17,724 nucleotides of DNA from an uncultured Oribacterium sp. (GTDB lineage Bacteria > Bacillota > Clostridia > Lachnospirales > Lachnospiraceae): the NCBI GenBank assembly GCA_938030845.1, contig CALHIC010000492.1:1-17724 (forward strand), in the 5' to 3' direction. The translations under genes and the position numbers were made by a program. The notes under the pieces were generated by a model. That model saw only the letters and a program-made list of their open reading frames with translations, searched no databases and was not told the DNA's origin. Position 1 is the stretch's first letter; every line of letters starts with the position of its first letter. Shown in pieces: positions 1 through 7,466 of this stretch.

Positions 1-755
1 TCGCTGCTCTTTATAAAATCTACTAGATATTTTACATTTTTATCTTCACTAAAATCTTTTTCAAGTTCTTCTAAAGCATCTTTTAATTGTAGACCTTGTC
101 TAAATAGTATTCTATATGCTTTTTTCAAATTAGAAATTTCATCATCAGTAAAACCTCTTCTTCTTAAACCTATGCTATTTAAACCTCTTATAACTGCTTT
201 ATTCCCTTCTGCTAAAACGAAAGGACAAATATCTTGGTTTACTCCACTTGCTCCACCTATCATAGAATAAGAACCTATTCTTGTAAATTGATGAATAGGA
301 GTAAGTCCTCCAATAATTGCATGACTATCAACTACAACGTGCCCAGCAAGAGTAACATTATTTGCAAGTATACAATCATCACCAATAATAACATCATGAG
401 CTACATGGACATATGCCATAAGAAGATTTCCACTTCCTATTCTAGTTTCCCATCTATCATCAGTACCTCTATGAATAGTTACAAATTCTCTTATAGAATT
501 GTTATTTCCTATAATAGTTTTTGTAGGTTCGCCTTTATATTTTAAGTCTTGATTTGCTTTTCCTATTGAAACAAAAGAGTAAATGGTATTATTTTCTCCT
601 ATCTCTGTTATTCCTTCAACAACAACATGAGATTGTAAAACGGTACCTTTTTTTATTATAACGTCTTTTCCAACTATACAGTAAGGGCCTATTGTAACTC
701 CATCTTCTATAATAGCCCCTTCTTCTATGATAGCTGTTTTATGTATATCTACCAT
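1..755 (-). CDS. lpxA: UDP-N-acetylglucosamine O-acyltransferase LpxA, 3' end cut by window edge
   Basis: First enzyme of lipid A synthesis: it moves a hydroxyacyl chain from acyl carrier protein to the 3-OH of UDP-GlcNAc in the cytoplasm. Translating the minus strand from the ATG at 755 gives 251 residues with no stop before the window edge. The usual length is about 257-262, so only a few residues are missing. The N-terminal half is a run of imperfect hexapeptide repeats (left-handed beta helix). The block LLMAYVHVAH (residues 111-120) matches the E. coli active-site stretch, and His120 corresponds to catalytic His125. A strong GGGAGG ribosome site precedes the ATG. It is the last visible gene of the pcrA-lpxC-fabZ-lpxA run. 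Codons are strongly A/T-ending, as in Fusobacterium. Confidence 0.95.
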   Translation of the reverse strand, partial: MVDIHKTAIIEEGAIIEDGVTIGPYCIVGKDVIIKKGTVLQSHVVVEGITEIGENNTIYSFVSIGKANQDLKYKGEPTKTIIGNNNSIREFVTIHRGTDDRWETRIGSGNLLMAYVHVAHDVIIGDDCILANNVTLAGHVVVDSHAIIGGLTPIHQFTRIGSYSMIGGASGVNQDICPFVLAEGNKAVIRGLNSIGLRRRGFTDDEISNLKKAYRILFRQGLQLKDALEELEKDFSEDKNVKYLVDFIKSS

Positions 756-771
756 TTTTCCTCCCTTAAAT

Positions 772-1197
772 TTAGAGATCTGCAATTACAAATGTAAAGT
801 TTGCTTCTGCAACTACTGCATCATCTACATAAGTTTTTCCAGTTGCTTTGACAAAATTTCTTTTAACTTTATCAACTTTTACATCATAAATCAATGTATC
901 TCCAGGTTTTACAGGGTTTTTAAATTTTGCACTTTCTATTGCAGCAAAGTAAGGAACTTTTCCTGAGAAATTTTCCATAACCATAACACCTAAACATTGA
1001 GCCATACCTTCTACTATTAATACACCTGGCATAATTGGATGTCCTGGAAAATGTCCATTAAAAAATTCTTCATTGATTGTTACATTCTTTTTACCTTTTA
1101 TTGTTTGATTTTCTTTGTCAATTTCTAAAATTCTATCAACTAGTAAAAATGGGTATCTGTGTGGTATCCTTTTCATTATTTCTAAAACATCTAACAT
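772..1197 (-). CDS. fabZ: 3-hydroxyacyl-[acyl-carrier-protein] dehydratase FabZ
   Basis: Hot-dog fold dehydratase of type II fatty acid synthesis. It converts 3-hydroxyacyl-ACP to trans-2-enoyl-ACP, and so competes with LpxA for the hydroxyacyl-ACP pool. At 141 residues it is of normal length. The motif GHFPGHPIMPGVL carries the catalytic His49, and Glu63 follows in IVEGMAQ; these are the same numbers as in well-studied FabZ proteins. The N-terminal IPHRYPFLLVDR block is also typical. The start is the ATG at 1197, with an AGGAGG site upstream. It lies 16 bases before lpxA and 19 after lpxC, so the three are co-transcribed. The lpxC-fabZ-lpxA order is common in LPS-making bacteria. Confidence 0.96.
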   Translation of the reverse strand: MLDVLEIMKRIPHRYPFLLVDRILEIDKENQTIKGKKNVTINEEFFNGHFPGHPIMPGVLIVEGMAQCLGVMVMENFSGKVPYFAAIESAKFKNPVKPGDTLIYDVKVDKVKRNFVKATGKTYVDDAVVAEANFTFVIADL

Positions 1198-1216
1198 TCC
1201 TTTTTTCCTCCTAAAA

Positions 1217-2050
1217 CTATTTTATATTATCAAGAATTTTTGCAAATTCAATATCAATAAGGTGTCCTGCTTTAACAGCAATAATATGTGCTCTTATTGG
1301 TCTATTTAAAATCTTTAAGTCACCAATAATATCAAGCATTTTATGTCTTACAAATTCATCTTCAAATCTTAATCCTTCAGGATTTAAAACTCCATCTTTT
1401 TTTATAACTATAGCATTTTCTAAAGTTCCACCTAGGGCAAGATTATTTTGTTTTAAGTACTCAACTTCATAATCAAAACCAAAAGTTCTTGCTGGAGCAA
1501 TTTCCTTTTTATAAACTTCTTCAGTTATTTCAAACTCTGCAAGTTGAGATTTTAAGAATGTATGCTCAAATCTTATTGCATAAGTTAGTTTGTAACCATT
1601 TTCATAAGGTAGAGCAATTATATGCTTATCTCCTTTAGATAAAAATATAGGTTCTTTTACAACAATTTCTTCTACCTCTTCATCTAATTCAACTATACCA
1701 CTTTCATGGAATAGATCTAAAAATTTAATAGCACTACCATCACAGATAGGAAGCTCGTTCCCACTTAATTCAATTATTAAATCTGTGATACCTGCAACAT
1801 AAAGAGCTGATAGAAAATGTTCTATAGTAAAGACCATAGCTCCATGTTCATTTTTTAAGTTTGTACCTCTTGTTAAATCGAAAGTATTTCTATAATCAAG
1901 AAGTATTTCATTTTTTCCTTCAGGCATATTCATCATTCTAAAAACTATTCCAGTAGATTTACTAGGAATAAGTTTCATTTTTATTACTTCACCTTTGTGT
2001 AGACCTATACCATCATATTCTACTACATTTTTTAAAGTTTTTCTCTTCAT
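1217..2050 (-). CDS. lpxC: UDP-3-O-acyl-N-acetylglucosamine deacetylase LpxC
   Basis: Zinc amidase that carries out the committed step of lipid A synthesis, removing the N-acetyl group from UDP-3-O-acyl-GlcNAc. At 277 residues it is slightly shorter than the roughly 300 of E. coli but complete. Zinc ligands are visible: His78 in FTIEHFLSAL, and His236 with Asp240 in FVRHKMLDIIGDL. Glu77 and His263 fit the general base and the acid/charge-stabilising histidine. The N-terminal TLKNVVEYDGIGLHKG block is typical. The AAAGGA ribosome site overlaps the stop of the helicase gene 10 bases upstream, which implies coupled translation. The gene shows that the donor of this part is a diderm with LPS. Confidence 0.96.
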   Translation of the reverse strand: MKRKTLKNVVEYDGIGLHKGEVIKMKLIPSKSTGIVFRMMNMPEGKNEILLDYRNTFDLTRGTNLKNEHGAMVFTIEHFLSALYVAGITDLIIELSGNELPICDGSAIKFLDLFHESGIVELDEEVEEIVVKEPIFLSKGDKHIIALPYENGYKLTYAIRFEHTFLKSQLAEFEITEEVYKKEIAPARTFGFDYEVEYLKQNNLALGGTLENAIVIKKDGVLNPEGLRFEDEFVRHKMLDIIGDLKILNRPIRAHIIAVKAGHLIDIEFAKILDNIK

Positions 2051-2060
2051 ATTTTCCTTT

Positions 2061-3467
2061 CTAGTCCAATTTAGTTAAAAGTTTATCAGCTAGTATGATA
2101 GCCATTTCTCTTGTTTCATCAACATATTGAACATATATCTTTTTAGCATCCATCTTTTTGATGACACCTAAACCAAATTTTTTATGTTTTACTTTATCAC
2201 CTATTTTAAAACCTAATGTATCTAATACTTTCTTTACATCATCAGGAATTACAATAGTATTTTTTGTATTTATTTCAGTTTTCTTCTTTTCAAATCTCTT
2301 AAACTTTTCAGAATGTCTTGTATCTGAAAATTCATCGTCTTCAAAGTATAATCTTTCTTTTTTAACTTCTACATCTAAAAGTTTTTCAGGTATTTCTTTT
2401 AAAAATATAGAAGGAGTTGCTAATCTATCTTGACCATAGACAAATCTTATTGCTGTATGAGATAAATATAGTTTCTTTTCTGCTCTTGTTAAGGCAACAT
2501 AACAAAGTCTTCTTTCTTCTTCCATTTCTTTCTCATCAAACGATGCTCTTGCACCTGGGAAGATTTCATTTTCAAAACCAACTAAGAAAACTATAGGAAA
2601 TTCTAGACCTTTTGAGTTGTGTATAGTCATCAATTTTATATAGTCTTTTTCATCCTCTAAGTCATCTGTTGCACTGACAAGTGAAACATTTTCCAAATAT
2701 TCACTAAGTCTTAATACACCAACAACATTTTCTAATTCTAAAATAGAGTTTTTAAACTCTTCAATATTCTCAATTCTTGCATCTGCATCATCATAAGTTT
2801 CTTTGACATAGTCTATATATTTTATCTTATCTAGTAAAGTTTCAACTATGTAAGAGGCAGTTTCACTGTAAGATAAATCTTTCAGTTCCTTTATTATATC
2901 ATACATTTCAGAAAGTTTTTCTTTTCCTGTTGCTGTCAGTCCTGAAATGTCCTTTATATGAGAAAGTGCATCAAGTAAATTAAGATTATTTTCTCTTGCA
3001 AAAGCAATTATTTTTTCTATTCCTTTTTCTCCAACTTTTCTTTTAGGAACATTAACTATTCTTTGTAAATTTAATTCATCTTGTGGATTAACAATAATAG
3101 ATAGATATGCAATTATATCTTTAATTTCTGCTCTAGAGTAGAAGCTAATTCCACCAAAGACTTTATGAGGTATATTATATCTTAAAAGTCCTTCTTCAAA
3201 TACTCTTGATTGCATATTAGTTCTATATAAAATTGTCATATCTTTATATGGAATACCATTTTGATGATTTTCTTTGATTATATCTATAATTTTACTTACT
3301 TCATCTCTTGCATTATCACAAACTAAGACTTTGATTAAGTCTCCTTTTCCATTTTGTGTCCATAATTTCTTATCTTTAGAAGATTTATTATTTTTAATAA
3401 GTTCATTAGCAGCATCTAGTATAGTGCTTGTTGATCTATAGTTTTCTTCTAATTTTATTATTTTAAT
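2061..3467 (-). CDS. pcrA: UvrD/PcrA-type DNA helicase, C-terminal part only, 5' end lost at the junction
   Basis: Superfamily 1 3'-5' helicase used in nucleotide excision and mismatch repair. The reading frame stays open upstream of the internal ATG at 3239. The extra translation contains IIKLEENYRST (helicase motif IV), so the gene does not begin there. Further on come YRTNMQSRVFEE, the motif V block YIKLMTIHNSKGLEFP, and the motif VI block EEERRLCYVALTRAEK. A Tudor-like C-terminal domain ends the protein (KKFGLGVIKKMDAKKIYVQY), as in PcrA. Walker A and motifs Ia to III, about 270 residues, are absent. Upstream of Lys3462-3464 the translation stops resembling the family, and a stop follows at 3495-3497. 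Loss of the 5' half coincides with the composition change. The family call is firm; PcrA versus UvrD is a naming choice. Confidence 0.9.
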   Translation of the reverse strand: MKIIKLEENYRSTSTILDAANELIKNNKSSKDKKLWTQNGKGDLIKVLVCDNARDEVSKIIDIIKENHQNGIPYKDMTILYRTNMQSRVFEEGLLRYNIPHKVFGGISFYSRAEIKDIIAYLSIIVNPQDELNLQRIVNVPKRKVGEKGIEKIIAFARENNLNLLDALSHIKDISGLTATGKEKLSEMYDIIKELKDLSYSETASYIVETLLDKIKYIDYVKETYDDADARIENIEEFKNSILELENVVGVLRLSEYLENVSLVSATDDLEDEKDYIKLMTIHNSKGLEFPIVFLVGFENEIFPGARASFDEKEMEEERRLCYVALTRAEKKLYLSHTAIRFVYGQDRLATPSIFLKEIPEKLLDVEVKKERLYFEDDEFSDTRHSEKFKRFEKKKTEINTKNTIVIPDDVKKVLDTLGFKIGDKVKHKKFGLGVIKKMDAKKIYVQYVDETREMAIILADKLLTKLD

Positions 3468-3500
3468 AAAAAATTTAAAGGGTATAAATCGTGTTTAAGA
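3465..3500. other. Probable chimeric junction between two genomes
   Basis: The AT-rich minus-strand operon of LPS genes ends here in the middle of a helicase gene. Moderate-GC plus-strand DNA with a Firmicutes-type Tad locus begins. Family resemblance of the helicase is lost at about 3465. The remaining short open stretch reads PFKFFI-like residues and reaches a stop at 3495-3497. No integrase, insertion sequence, tRNA or target-site duplication is visible. The exact base cannot be fixed because the sequence around 3460-3515 is A/T-rich and could belong to either side. Confidence 0.8.
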
Positions 3501-3530
3501 AAGAAAAAATTGAATAAGGATATCTCGGGA

Positions 3531-3575
3531 AAAACCGAACCCTCTTTGGAAAAGGAAGGGGGTTGGGGCGGTTTT
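3531..3575 (+). terminator. Leader hairpin upstream of tadA, possible attenuator or terminator of a lost upstream gene
   Basis: AAAACCG (3531-3537) pairs with CGGTTTT (3569-3575), and AACCC (3538-3542) pairs with GGGTT (3560-3564). A GGGG bulge on the 3' arm interrupts the stem and the loop is about 17 bases. The T-run inside and after the 3' arm (GGTTTTGGCATTTT) gives it a terminator-like look. It sits about 30 bases before the tadA start. It could end a gene that lay upstream in the true genome, or act as a leader structure. The stem was found by eye, without a folding calculation. Confidence 0.45.
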
Positions 3576-3606
3576 GGCATTTTCGTAATGAGGGAAAGGA
3601 GTGTGC

Positions 3607-4845
3607 ATGACCTACGCAGAGGAGCAAAGATTGGTAGAGGAGTTAAAATCCTTTATTTCTTCGAACTTTGTTTTAAGCCAGATTGAAGATGACGTGTTGG
3701 AGGAGAAGGTGAAGGAAGTGGTTGCCCAGAGAATCGGCAACTCTTACTGCTCCGTGGAACAGAAGCTCTCTATCGTTCAGCAGGTTTACGGAGCCATCAG
3801 AGGCTTCGGCCTTTTGGATGCCATTTTAAAGGATGAAAGCATTACCGAGGTCATGATTAACGGCCCGGAAAACATTTTCATAGAGCAAAAGGGACATCTT
3901 TTCCAGCTGGATCGGCAGTTTGAAAGCGAGAAGAGGCTGGAGGATATTATCCAAAGAATCGTAGGATTGGCAGGACGTGAAGTAAACCAGGCCAATCCTA
4001 TTTGTGATACCACCCTGCCGGACGGCTCCCGTGTCAACGTGGTGCTTCCCCCCATTGCCCTCTGCGGCCCCACCATTACCATCCGTAAGTTCTCCAAGGA
4101 ACCTATGACCATGGAGAAGCTGATTCGCTTCGGCTCCCTCACCAAGGAAATCGCGGAGAAGCTTCAGCTTTTGGTAAAGGCTCGTTACAACATCTTCGTC
4201 TGCGGCGGTACGGGTTCCGGAAAGACCACCTTCCTGAATGCCCTGTCCAACTACATTCCAAGAGACGAGCGTGTTATCACCGTAGAGGATACCGCAGAGT
4301 TACAGATTGAAAATGTAGACAACCTGGTACGTTTGGAAACCAGAAATGCCAACTCCGCCGGCGTGGGTGAGATTTCCATGACGGATTTGATTAAGTCCTC
4401 TCTTCGAATGAGACCGGACCGTATCGTTGTGGGAGAGGTTCGTGGCCGGGAGGCGCTGGATATGCTCCAGGCCATGAACACCGGGCATGACGGCTCCCTT
4501 TCCACGGGACACGCCAACTCCACCAGAGATATGTTAAGCCGTTTGGAAACCATGGTATTGCAGGGTGCGGCAAATGTGCCTCTGGAAGCCATCAAGCAGC
4601 AGATCGGTTCCGCGGTGGATATCATCATTCACCTTTCCCGTCTTAGGGACCGTTCCCGAAAGACCATGGAGATTACGGAGGTTTTGGGCTTCCATAACGG
4701 GGAAATCCTTCTGAACCCTCTCTATGTTTTTGAGGAGGACGAGCAGAGTACCGTTACCAAGGTACACGGGGTTTTGAAGCGGACGGAAAATAAGATGCAG
4801 AAGGATTTTAAGCTTCGTCTGGCAGGAATCAACACGGTTATCTAA
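3607..4845 (+). CDS. tadA: Tad pilus assembly ATPase TadA/CpaF
   Basis: Hexameric secretion ATPase (type II/IV secretion E family, CpaF branch) that drives Tad pilus assembly from the cytoplasmic face of the membrane. Visible motifs are Walker A GGTGSGKTT (residues 200-208), the Asp box VITVEDTAEL, the Walker B block DRIVVGEVRGREALDML, and the His box GHDGSLSTGHANS. The N-terminal domain has the conserved block ESITEVMINGPENIF. I chose the ATG at 3607 (412 residues) over an in-frame GTG at 3601: AAAGGAG at 3594-3600 is 6 bases from the ATG but abuts the GTG. It is the first gene of the Tad run and ends in TAA. Confidence 0.96.
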   Translation: MTYAEEQRLVEELKSFISSNFVLSQIEDDVLEEKVKEVVAQRIGNSYCSVEQKLSIVQQVYGAIRGFGLLDAILKDESITEVMINGPENIFIEQKGHLFQLDRQFESEKRLEDIIQRIVGLAGREVNQANPICDTTLPDGSRVNVVLPPIALCGPTITIRKFSKEPMTMEKLIRFGSLTKEIAEKLQLLVKARYNIFVCGGTGSGKTTFLNALSNYIPRDERVITVEDTAELQIENVDNLVRLETRNANSAGVGEISMTDLIKSSLRMRPDRIVVGEVRGREALDMLQAMNTGHDGSLSTGHANSTRDMLSRLETMVLQGAANVPLEAIKQQIGSAVDIIIHLSRLRDRSRKTMEITEVLGFHNGEILLNPLYVFEEDEQSTVTKVHGVLKRTENKMQKDFKLRLAGINTVI

Positions 4846-4879
4846 AGCGCGTACCAGAAGTCATACAGGAATGTAAAGT

Positions 4880-4898
4880 GCCGAAGCGGAATTTCGGC
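4880..4898 (+). other. Small hairpin in the tadA-tadB spacer
   Basis: GCCGAA (4880-4885) and TTCGGC (4893-4898) are a perfect 6-base inverted repeat around a 7-base loop. No T-run follows, so it is unlikely to terminate transcription. It may affect mRNA stability between tadA and tadB in the 102-base spacer. Seen by eye only. Confidence 0.4.
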
Positions 4899-4947
4899 CG
4901 TTGATCGAAAATCACCGGAAGGAATGAAGCTTCGTTTGGAGGGACAA

Positions 4948-5802
4948 ATGTTTTTTCGGAAAAAGAAGGAAAAGGAACCGGCAAGCTACCTTTCCCCCTT
5001 GGGAACGGAGCTGACCAATTACAACGTATATTATCTGAATTTCAGGGAAAAGCTTCAGGCCTTTGCCATAGCGCTGTTCATCGGCGGTGCGGTGAGTCTG
5101 GTGTTTTACGGCAATCAGTTTTTGGATGCCACAGGAAGGGCTACGAAGGCCACCATGTATGGCAATATCGTCATTTTCCTGCTGGTGGGAAGTCTCTGCG
5201 GCTTCTTCTTCCTCCCCATTCGGGCCGGTCAATGTAAGGAAAAACGGCTGAAGGAGCTAGCCAGACAGTTTAGAGGCTTTTTGGAATCCTTGGCGGTGGC
5301 GCTGGCCAGCGGAATGAACATGCACGATTCTCTGGACAGCACCTATAAGGATATGGTGATGGAATTTGGCGAGGATGAAAAAATCACGAAGGAAACCGCG
5401 GAAATGATTTTGGGCTTGCGAAACAACTTAGCCATTGAGGACATGATGCTTTCTTTGGGAAAGCGCAGTGCCAACAAGGATATTGAGAACTTTGCCATCA
5501 TTTTCAATGTAAGCTATCGGGCCGGCGGAAATATCAAGGAAATCGTGCGAAGAACTGCGGACATTATCGGAGAAAAGATGGAAATCAGTGAGGAAATCCA
5601 GACGGCGATTTCTTCCAATAAGATTCAGTTTACCGCAATGATGATTATTCCGGTGGTGCTTACGGGAATGCTTAGAGGCATGGGATCCAGCTTTAATCGA
5701 AGCTTTTCCACGCCGGTGGGAATTATCGCGGTGACCATTGCCATCGGTATCTTTGCCGGAGCCTATGTGATGGGACAGCGGATTATGCAGGTAGTGAAGT
5801 AA
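4948..5802 (+). CDS. tadB: Tad pilus inner-membrane platform protein TadB
   Basis: Type II secretion F-domain protein that forms, with TadC, the membrane platform on which TadA acts. Two membrane segments lie near residues 33-55 and 65-90. The cytoplasmic F domain follows with the typical block LARQFRGFLESLAVALASGM, and two further hydrophobic segments end the protein (about residues 230-280). Of two possible starts I prefer the ATG at 4948 (284 residues), because GGAGG lies 5 bases upstream. The ATG at 4924 directly abuts its AAGGA and would only add eight residues. Transcription continues into tadC, which starts 10 bases after the TAA stop. Confidence 0.93.
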   Translation: MFFRKKKEKEPASYLSPLGTELTNYNVYYLNFREKLQAFAIALFIGGAVSLVFYGNQFLDATGRATKATMYGNIVIFLLVGSLCGFFFLPIRAGQCKEKRLKELARQFRGFLESLAVALASGMNMHDSLDSTYKDMVMEFGEDEKITKETAEMILGLRNNLAIEDMMLSLGKRSANKDIENFAIIFNVSYRAGGNIKEIVRRTADIIGEKMEISEEIQTAISSNKIQFTAMMIIPVVLTGMLRGMGSSFNRSFSTPVGIIAVTIAIGIFAGAYVMGQRIMQVVK

Positions 5803-5812
5803 GAAGGGGAAA

Positions 5813-6673
5813 ATGATGCGAAGCATAGCAATGATTTTAGGAACCATTCTGGCGATTTTGTTCCTGATTCAGCTTTTTCGGGGACAGAAGTACGAAGAGC
5901 TGGTGGAGGGCTTGGAAGAAAAGGATTTTCCGTTAAAGGATATCTATACCGTGGGCTTTTGCTGGGCGGAGCTGCCGCCTCTTCGCCTTAGGGGCGTGCT
6001 TTTTGAGCGCCTGGAGCAGCAGGCTAAGGTGCTCTATGGAGAGATGTATGCGGAATACTATGCCAATGTGTATTACGCTATGGCCCTTAGCTTTTTCCAC
6101 TTTATCTTATGCTTTGGCTGCCTTCTGGCAGGCTGGCAGGATAGCAGAAACTTCTTCTATCTGGGCATCTTTCTGGCGATTGTAGGGCTGATTTACGGCT
6201 GTGACTCCATGCGCCAGAAGCTGGTAAAGAGAACGGAAAACTGCGAGACGGAGCTTCCGGAGGTAGTTTCCACCATGGCGATTTTGGTGAACTCCGGCAT
6301 GATCCTTAGAGACGCTTGGAACATGGTGGGCGGCAGAGGCGAAGGAGATATCTACGCCCTGATGCGGGATGCCAGTGAGGATATTCGAAACGGCCATGCG
6401 GACAGTGAGGCCATAGCCAAGTTCGGAAGAGCCACCAATTCTCCGGAGATTATCAAGTTTACCAGTGCCTTAATGCAAAGTATGGGAAAGGGTGCAGGAG
6501 AGCTGCCGCTATTTTTGGCAAGACAGTCCAGTGACCTTTGGAATGAGAAAAAGCAAAGACTCTTACAAAAGGGAGAACAGGCTTCCGCCAAGCTCTTAAT
6601 GCCCATCATGCTGATTTTCTTAGGCATTATTATCATTATTTTATCCTCCGCCTTTGCGGGAATTTCCCTGTAG
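5813..6673 (+). CDS. tadC: Tad pilus inner-membrane platform protein TadC
   Basis: Second F-domain platform protein, partner of TadB. The 286 residues show an N-terminal membrane anchor (about 4-21) and a central pair of membrane segments (about 82-120). The F domain contains the block ELPEVVSTMAILVNSGM. A very hydrophobic C-terminal segment (LMPIMLIFLGIIIIIL) comes just before the end. GAAGGGGA lies upstream of the ATG pair at 5813 and 5816; either could be the start. The TAG stop at 6671-6673 is the first unit of a 15-base tandem repeat described separately. Confidence 0.93.
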   Translation: MMRSIAMILGTILAILFLIQLFRGQKYEELVEGLEEKDFPLKDIYTVGFCWAELPPLRLRGVLFERLEQQAKVLYGEMYAEYYANVYYAMALSFFHFILCFGCLLAGWQDSRNFFYLGIFLAIVGLIYGCDSMRQKLVKRTENCETELPEVVSTMAILVNSGMILRDAWNMVGGRGEGDIYALMRDASEDIRNGHADSEAIAKFGRATNSPEIIKFTSALMQSMGKGAGELPLFLARQSSDLWNEKKQRLLQKGEQASAKLLMPIMLIFLGIIIIILSSAFAGISL

Positions 6674-6735
6674 GAGAAGCAACAGTAGAAGAAGCAACAG
6701 TAGAAGAAGCAATCGTAGAAGAGGCCACTGTCGAA
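6671..6735 (+). repeat. Four degenerate 15-base tandem repeats starting at the tadC stop codon
   Basis: Read from the tadC stop, four successive 15-base units (6671, 6686, 6701, 6716) each begin with TAG in the tadC frame and continue with AAG or GAG codons. In the frame starting at 6676 the same DNA reads EATVE, EATVE, EAIVE, EATVE. The fourth copy differs from the first at four third-codon positions only. The repeats fill most of the tadC to peptidase spacer. No start codon serves the EATVE frame, so I do not call it a gene. Confidence 0.75.
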
Positions 6736-6808
6736 AGAACAGCACTTAGGAAATTTGCAAGGAATAGAAACAATACAAAACCGGATATGGGAAAGGAATC
6801 AAAGGAAA

Positions 6809-7453
6809 ATGATGCAAGGACTTATTAGCGGCGCTGTTTTCAGTATATGCAGCATTGCCGTGTATTTTCTCGTAATAAAGATATTTTTAAAGGGGCAGGC
6901 AAGGTCGTCCTTCTTAAACCCCTATGCCGTGATTGGCGCTTTGGCTTTTTTTTCCTTCCTGACAGGCTACTACGTACGACAAACGGCGGTGCATACCCTG
7001 GCCTTAGCCATGATTCTTTTTTGCTTCATGGTTTTGGAATGGGCGGGGCTGGTGGATGCTTACACCATGAAGATACCAAACCTCTGCACCATAGTGCTTC
7101 TAGTGGGCAGAATTCTCTTTATGATTCCGGAGCTTCTGTTTTACAAGGGAGACTTCCCCATGATTTTACTCAATAGCTTTGTACCTGCATTTATCGCTTT
7201 GATTTTATTGTGCCTCTTATATAAGATTTCCCGCTCCGGCTTGGGGATGGGGGACATTAAGATTTTTACCGGTCTGGCCTTTTTTACAGGGATGTACGGA
7301 TTTTGCGTGAGCTTACTTTTTTCCTTCCTGCTCTGTGCCCTGTGTTCCCTTCCGGTTTTACTGTTAAAGAAAAAGAAGTTAAAGGACGCCCTTCCCTTGG
7401 GACCCTTTATCTACTTCGGCTTTGGCTTTGCAGCCATGCTTTCTCTGATATAG
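6809..7453 (+). CDS. tadV: A24-family prepilin peptidase of the Tad locus (TadV/CpaA type)
   Basis: Membrane aspartyl protease that cleaves the leader of Flp pilins and TadE-like pseudopilins. Both catalytic aspartates are visible: the first in GLVDAYTMKIPN (residue 83 from the chosen start) and the second in GLGMGDIK (residue 149). About six to seven hydrophobic segments span the 214 residues. There is no N-terminal methyltransferase domain, as usual for the short Tad peptidases. AAAGGA at 6801-6806 favours the ATG pair 6809/6812. A TTG at 6755 would add 18 mostly polar residues and is less likely. It is the only peptidase in the locus, so it is the likely processing enzyme for the pilin and pseudopilins further downstream. 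Confidence 0.88.
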   Translation: MMQGLISGAVFSICSIAVYFLVIKIFLKGQARSSFLNPYAVIGALAFFSFLTGYYVRQTAVHTLALAMILFCFMVLEWAGLVDAYTMKIPNLCTIVLLVGRILFMIPELLFYKGDFPMILLNSFVPAFIALILLCLLYKISRSGLGMGDIKIFTGLAFFTGMYGFCVSLLFSFLLCALCSLPVLLLKKKKLKDALPLGPFIYFGFGFAAMLSLI

Positions 7454-7466
7454 AAAGGAGCAGCTT

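Noticed and set aside
234..545. Plus-strand frame opposite lpxA
   Set aside because: It is antisense to clear LpxA coding sequence and encodes a Ser/Asn/Ile-rich product without family resemblance.
3237..3239. ATG at 3239 (minus) as the helicase start
   Set aside because: The frame stays open upstream and encodes motif IV (LEENYRST), so this is an internal Met of a truncated larger protein.
3465..3500. Natural horizontal transfer as the cause of the join
   Set aside because: There is no integrase, insertion sequence, tRNA or repeat at the border, and the helicase is broken, so an artefact is simpler.
3531..3600. c-di-GMP riboswitch in the tadA leader
   Set aside because: The conserved loop sequences of the GEMM classes are absent; only a simple bulged hairpin is visible.
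6547..6828. Open frame containing the EATVE repeats as a gene, or as a -1 frameshift extension of TadC
   Set aside because: It has no ATG, GTG or TTG start with a ribosome site before the repeats, and no canonical slippery heptamer lies near the tadC end.
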